10,120 nucleotides of DNA from Cephalothrix spiralis (Eukaryota > Nemertea > Palaeonemertea > Archinemertea > Cephalotrichidae): assembly GCA_032353305.1 (NCBI GenBank), contig JAUCNG010419799.1, forward strand, positions 1-10,120, given 5' to 3'. The translations under genes were made by a program, and so were the position numbers. Below the pieces are notes generated by a model. That model worked only from the letters and a program-made list of their open reading frames with translations, did not search any database and was not told the DNA's origin. This document shows, piece by piece, positions 6,817 to 10,120 of this stretch. Numbering within the stretch: the stretch's first letter is position 1; each line of letters begins with the position of its first letter.

Positions 6817-6943
6817 GTAAATAATTAATTCTATACCATTCATCCTAACTAAATTAATATCTTATGGAATATCTTATACAACTTATATGAAGCCGAGGTG
6901 TTAAAATCTCATGTTAGTCCTTCCTCACTTCGGGGTAAACCCA

Positions 6944-6976
6944 ACTCTAATCGGTTTATAGAAAATAGATTAGAGT
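6944..6976. repeat. Short inverted repeat (9-bp arms)
   Basis: ACTCTAATC (6944-6952) and GATTAGAGT (6968-6976) are exact reverse complements across 15 bases. Function unknown. Confidence 0.5.
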
Positions 6977-7273
6977 GCGGAGCATACGGGTAAATGCTTG
7001 AGCATGCATACCGTCTGTGTCTTATTTCGAGAAGTCATCTGACGCCCGTCATATACGTTGAAGTTAAGATGAAGTGATATCTTAGTCTGGGCCTGCTATC
7101 AGCTGGATAATCATGGCGCGTCCAACAAGTCCCCTCTAAGCTTGTTGACTAAGTCTAGCATCCTCGACCAACTTATTTATGAAGTATGATATATGACCCT
7201 GGGAACGAGGATGAGGTTCTGCCTATCTTAAACGCAAAGGTCCGTTCGCATTTCGTCGTGTGGAAATACACGT

Positions 7274-7357
7274 ATTGTTTATTTTCAAATTGAAACTTAT
7301 TTCAAATAAACTTTTCAAAAACTAAATTGTTTATTTTCAAATTGAAACTAATTTCAA
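7274..7357. repeat. 52-bp-period tandem duplication
   Basis: ATTGTTTATTTTCAAATTGA continuing to AACT occurs at 7274-7297 and 7326-7349. With one mismatch the match continues through ATTTCAA to 7305 and 7357. Inside the first unit GTTTATTT and AAATAAAC also form an inverted pair, so the segment can fold as well as repeat. Confidence 0.75.
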
Positions 7358-7549
7358 TATATAATATATTTAATGAAACTTCTACCTAATCGTTCCTGAG
7401 TAGCAAATAAAAACTAAGCAATGCGTAGTGACCTAGCACAGCGGTGACCGGAATGACTTGCTTTCATATGGATTCGGTAGATTGTAAATTATTATGTCAA
7501 GAAATTGTTTAACATATTTAAACCAAACCACTCTTAATTTTTTTTATAG

Positions 7550-7774
7550 CGACACCTATGGGTCAAATTCTCTCAGCTGCTACCGGTGGACAACCAGGGC
7601 AATTTCAGTCACAGTCGGTAAGACCTCAAGTAGCGCAGCTTCTGCATCAAACGATTACAGCACGAGCCCTGCAGCAGGCGCAAATCAAGGCACCGCCGAT
7701 TCAGGTGAACGTCAAACAGGATCCACAGTCTCCTAAACCAAGGCAATATTTCATGCAAAATCCGTTGCAATCAT
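7550..7774 (+). CDS. Mnt: MNT exon: glutamine-rich C-terminal segment
   Basis: This is a phase 1-1 exon of 225 bases. It completes Ala249, carries 74 codons and leaves T before GTAAGT. The product begins TPMGQILSAATGGQPGQF and contains VAQLLHQTITARALQQAQIK, a likely amphipathic helical stretch. It ends with APPIQVNVKQDPQSPK and PRQYFMQNPLQS. About a fifth of the residues are Gln, as in the low-complexity C termini of MNT proteins. No folded domain is recognised. VNVKQDP resembles a sumoylation-type V-K-x-D/E motif at VKQD (inferred from the consensus only). A 93-codon frame beginning at the ATG at 7558 is this exon read on into the intron; that ATG is an internal methionine, not a start. Confidence 0.88.
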
Positions 7775-8267
7775 GTAAGTTCAACTCTTTTTGTAGTGTC
7801 AAACGACCTCTGACCCATTATTGCATGTCTTGTTGTTAGTTTCGGAGAAAGGACAAAATATTTAAATAATGAAACTTCAATCTGCAATTGACATAATGTG
7901 ATCCGAGATATCGAATTGAGTCGCTTTCAGATCATTTTAATTAATATTTTGAGATATAAGCCAAAATAGTTTACAAAGTCAAATATATCAAATTTTAGTT
8001 ATACATCTTATAGGGCTTATTATCGACTTAATTACAATTTAAATTGAGTTACTAACTATTAACGATTCTAAAAACGTTCTAAGTGTGAATTCATATACCG
8101 ACCATGACCTTCAGATTCGATTTTCTCAGAACCAAAATTTCTACGTTAACGTAACTTAATTAATACTTAAAATAGAAGTATACTATTTAAACGCGACTCA
8201 TTTTGATATCTCTGGTCACATATGTTGTTGAATAAATAAAACAAAAATTGTATCCTATTATTGCATT

Positions 8268-8312
8268 GAGTCAAAAATCAGTCGCGACATTTAGAGTCAA
8301 AATCAGCCGCGA
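8268..8312. repeat. Imperfect tandem pair, about 26-bp period
   Basis: GAGTCAAAAATCAGTCGCGA at 8268-8287 is followed by GAGTCAAAATCAGCCGCGA at 8294-8312, differing by one missing A and one T-to-C change. Confidence 0.6.
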
Positions 8313-8694
8313 AATACAGAACGAATATACAAATCTGAAAAGTACCAGCAAATCAAATGTCAGTTTTCTATTTTATTCAAAATGTATGATGAATGTAACA
8401 ACCAAAGACTCTGTTCTATCGAAAACAAATTTTGAACGAAATTTTTCATTGACTTGTTAGGAGATAGGACTAACATAGGAACATCACTCCGGCGCGCGCG
8501 GATCTAAACAAATTAAATAAATTACAACCAAATTGAAAAACACTACCTTGAGAAAGATTTAACATGACCAAAATGCAAAGTAAAGAGTATGATTGGCGAT
8601 GTTTTAAGATCGGTCGCATAACCACCAGAATATTTAATGTGGATGGGTCTATCAAACTATAAAAGTCTATATCATTTATACCTTTGTACTTTAG

Positions 8695-8730
8695 ATACTT
8701 TAGTTATGGACAACGAGTTGCATAATCCAT
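8695..8730 (+). CDS. Candidate alternative micro-exon of MNT (36 or 27 nt)
   Basis: A perfect-consensus donor GTAAGT follows CCAT at 8730. Two TTTAG acceptors lie upstream, ending at 8694 and 8703. Either choice gives an open exon divisible by three and in phase 1-1, exactly what insertion between the exons at 7550 and 9874 needs. The longer form would add Y-T-L-V-M-D-N-E-L-H-N-P, the shorter F-M-D-N-E-L-H-N-P. The pyrimidine tract is modest (ATTTATACCTTTGTACTTTAG). There is no homology evidence, so this may be a chance combination. Confidence 0.25.
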
Positions 8731-9425
8731 GTAAGTACAACATCATTACTGTCAAACAGTACTGACATATATAACTCACTCTCGTGCGGAATTAGGTGAA
8801 CATTAAAAAAATTAAACAAAATTGAAAAATATCGCCCAATATCGTTTATCATTGCATCAAATTTATAAGTTATTGATAATCGGCAGATTCTACTATCCGA
8901 AGTCTCCTGTGTTTTTACTACTCTGTATAGTCGGTGCCGTTCGGGCCCTATCAAACCGTGTATACTATATACACTGGAATATAGTATCCTTAATAGATAG
9001 GCGCCTAGGAACTAACTACTGTTGTACTGAACAGTGCGAAGCTGCTGACGAATCCATGTATTATCATTCTGCCCTCTGGTTCTGTTATTTAGCTTCAATA
9101 TAACCAGTGAGCACACGAATCTTTAATTTAAGACTAAATACATAAATACCACATTATATATACCAGTATCCTCCATCAAAATGGGTGGCGAAATAGTATA
9201 TTGCCATCTTTTAATTCGCCATCTTTAACTATAAGTGGTAGTAAACTTTTGCCACCAGCAATAGGTGTCGCATATGAACCGAATATAAATGTCGCTATCT
9301 CGAGACTATAATCAAAAGGATGAGACCTCATAGTTATGCAATGCTCTTAGTACCGTCTGTCCACATGGTCTGTCCGTGCGACTAGTCATTTTATCATTAC
9401 ATCTAAGCATGTTTTCTGAAACTGA

Positions 9426-9495
9426 TATTTAAAATTCTAAAATTTAAACTCAAAATCCTAGAGTTCAAAATTCTTAACTACAAAAATCTAAATTA
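9426..9495. repeat. A-rich quasi-repeat in intron 7
   Basis: Loose variants of AAAATTCTAAAATTTAAA and CAAAATCCTAGAGTTC are strung together. The texture resembles the A-rich tracts in introns 1 and 3. Confidence 0.35.
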
Positions 9496-9873
9496 TTTCT
9501 TCAATATATATGCAAATACAAAATGTATACTTCTTCTTTTATTGTGAATCATATAGCTGTAATTCTTACCAGTATATAGTTATTGCACTGCACTTCCGTA
9601 ATCTGATAATGTTTAGCCTCTTCATTCATTGTAAATCATGATTCCCTATCACGCCGATTAACGTGCACTTTATTATTATAAATTATTCTTGATAAAATGC
9701 ACATCTTTAAAAAAACATCTGAAAATCCTGAATTTTGGTACATTTTGTGGAGCAAAGGATTTTTTCTCTCTCGATTTGATAGCTAGGCCTTACGCTCGCG
9801 CTTCTCGTATTTTTATCGATTTATCATTTATTCTTGATTAGATTTACATGAATCTGTATGTTATATATTTCAG

Positions 9874-10120
9874 TGCTTACGATTCCCACGGCAAGCGTGA
9901 CACCTTCTATCCAAATTCCGGGCGTGCGAATTTCAACCCCTGTCCAGGCATCTCTTAACATACCTGTATCGAAGCTTAGTAACGATGTATCAGCAAGCGG
10001 CAGTAGCGGTACCATCTCCATAGCGCAGCCGAACAACGTCACGATCGCCAAACCTGGAACGGCACTGTTTCATCTAGTCTCAACGACAAATGGTTTCCTG
10101 TTTTCAACAACCACCACTAC
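9874..10120 (+). CDS. Mnt: MNT exon: Ser/Thr-rich C-terminal region, runs off the window
   Basis: It starts in phase 1 after TATATTTCAG, completing Leu324, and stays open for 81 further codons to the window edge. The product begins LTIPTASVTPSIQIPGVRI, has Ser/Gly-rich ASGSSGTISIAQPN and ends in NGFLFSTTTT. It is rich in Ser, Thr, Ile and Pro, with repeated I-P-x steps (TIPT, QIPG, NIPV). This is the kind of long, presumably disordered tail expected after the MNT zipper. No domain is recognised. It is more GC-rich and shows more mixed codon use than the intron before it, supporting real coding sequence. The exon end and stop codon lie beyond 10120. A reverse-strand frame at 9824-10051 is a shadow. 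Confidence 0.87.

Larger units (their letters stand above)
6817..7549 (+). other. Intron 6 (733 bp, phase 1)
   Basis: The donor is GTAAAT and the acceptor TTAATTTTTTTTATAG, with a strong T tract. A patch at about 6890-7260 is less AT-rich and holds short foldbacks: ACTCTAATC (6944-6952) with GATTAGAGT (6968-6976), and CATCCTCG with CGAGGATG near 7160 and 7206. A 52-bp tandem duplication follows at 7274. No coding sequence is seen. Confidence 0.88.
7775..9873 (+). other. Intron 7 (2099 bp, phase 1)
   Basis: The donor is GTAAGT and the acceptor GTTATATATTTCAG. It is AT-rich with many chance frames below 95 codons on both strands. Notable items are a 26-bp-period duplication at 8268-8312, a GC-rich alternating patch GGCGCGCGCG at 8491-8500, a possible micro-exon at 8695-8730 and an A-rich quasi-repeat at 9426-9495. 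No transposase-like frame or long foldback was found by eye. Confidence 0.85.
202..10120 (+). other. Mnt: MNT-like gene, partial at both ends (8 exons, 7 introns)
   Basis: Eight exons joined by canonical GT...AG introns give one uninterrupted frame of about 405 codons, numbered here from the first complete codon at 204. The order is basic-rich linker, acidic run (30-42), basic region (54-68), helix-loop-helix (to about 101), leucine zipper (102-143), second acidic run (153-161), then a Q/S/T/P-rich tail. Members of this family dimerise with MAX, bind CACGTG in the nucleus and repress by recruiting Sin3 through an N-terminal motif; that motif is not in the window and should lie upstream. Intron phases are 2, 2, 0, 1, 1, 1, 1, and the intron before the first visible exon is phase 1. 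MXD/Mad proteins are related, but the RPGG-AGTREV lead-in and the long low-complexity C terminus fit MNT better. The start codon, stop codon, promoter and UTRs are outside the window. Confidence 0.93.

Noticed and set aside
7494-7736. Plus-strand frame of 80 codons overlapping the Q-rich exon
   Set aside because: It is in a different frame from the one required by the neighbouring exons; its Ser/Thr richness comes from frame-shifted Gln and Ala codons.
153-8519. TCTAAACAAATTAAATA found at 153-169 and 8503-8519
   Set aside because: A 17-base AT-rich match with unrelated flanks; not enough to call a dispersed repeat.
8700-8954. Reverse-strand frame of 84 codons and the overlapping plus-strand frame 8822-9103 (93 codons)
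   Set aside because: Both lie inside intron 7, overlap each other on opposite strands and show no domain or splice support.
8958-8974. GTGTATA-CTA-TATACAC hairpin
   Set aside because: Short AT-rich palindromes of this size are expected by chance in a sequence of this composition.
1-10120. CRISPR array, tRNA, rRNA, bacterial operon or viral gene
   Set aside because: No regularly spaced direct repeats, no cloverleaf or B-box-like tract and no prokaryotic-style gene packing were seen; all coding signal belongs to one spliced gene.

Overview
The window is animal genomic DNA: AT-rich, with short coding exons that have canonical GT...AG splice sites, separated by introns of 0.6-2.2 kb. It lies inside one plus-strand gene. 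Eight exons (202-352, 1001-1042, 1770-1881, 4072-4276, 5725-5901, 6757-6816, 7550-7774, 9874-10120) join without a frame break into about 405 codons. The product is the Max-binding repressor MNT, the large bHLH-leucine-zipper member of the Myc/Max/Mad network. It is recognised from an RPGG+AGTREV lead-in, the His/Glu/Arg basic region, a KTSNL...LRTALRYIQ helix 2 and a zipper beginning LRRKEKEFE. The gene is open at both ends: the N-terminal exons, where the Sin3-interaction motif of MNT normally lies, are upstream, and the last exon runs off the window. MNT-type proteins occur only in animals. The zipper and acidic tail differ clearly from the vertebrate form, so an invertebrate is likely; the phylum cannot be fixed from what is visible.

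Layout. 1-201: end of an upstream intron. 202-352: linker ending in an acidic run. 1001-1042: basic region. 1770-1881: helix-loop-helix. 4072-4276: leucine zipper and a second acidic run. 5725-10120: low-complexity Q/S/T/P-rich C-terminal exons, three of which are symmetric phase 1-1 cassettes. Intron 1 is A-rich and degenerate-repetitive. Intron 2 carries a 403-bp foldback element. Intron 3 holds four CACGTG E-boxes, CRE-like sites and several palindromes. Intron 4 carries a second, MITE-like inverted-repeat element. Introns 5-7 hold short tandem repeats, and intron 7 contains a possible extra 27- or 36-nt in-phase exon.

How it fits together. MNT-type proteins dimerise with MAX and bind CACGTG. 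Four exact CACGTG sites inside the gene's own third intron, with none found elsewhere in the window, suggest feedback by the Myc/Max/Mnt network. This is an inference and no binding data are available. No tRNA, rRNA, CRISPR array, bacterial operon structure or second convincing protein gene was found.
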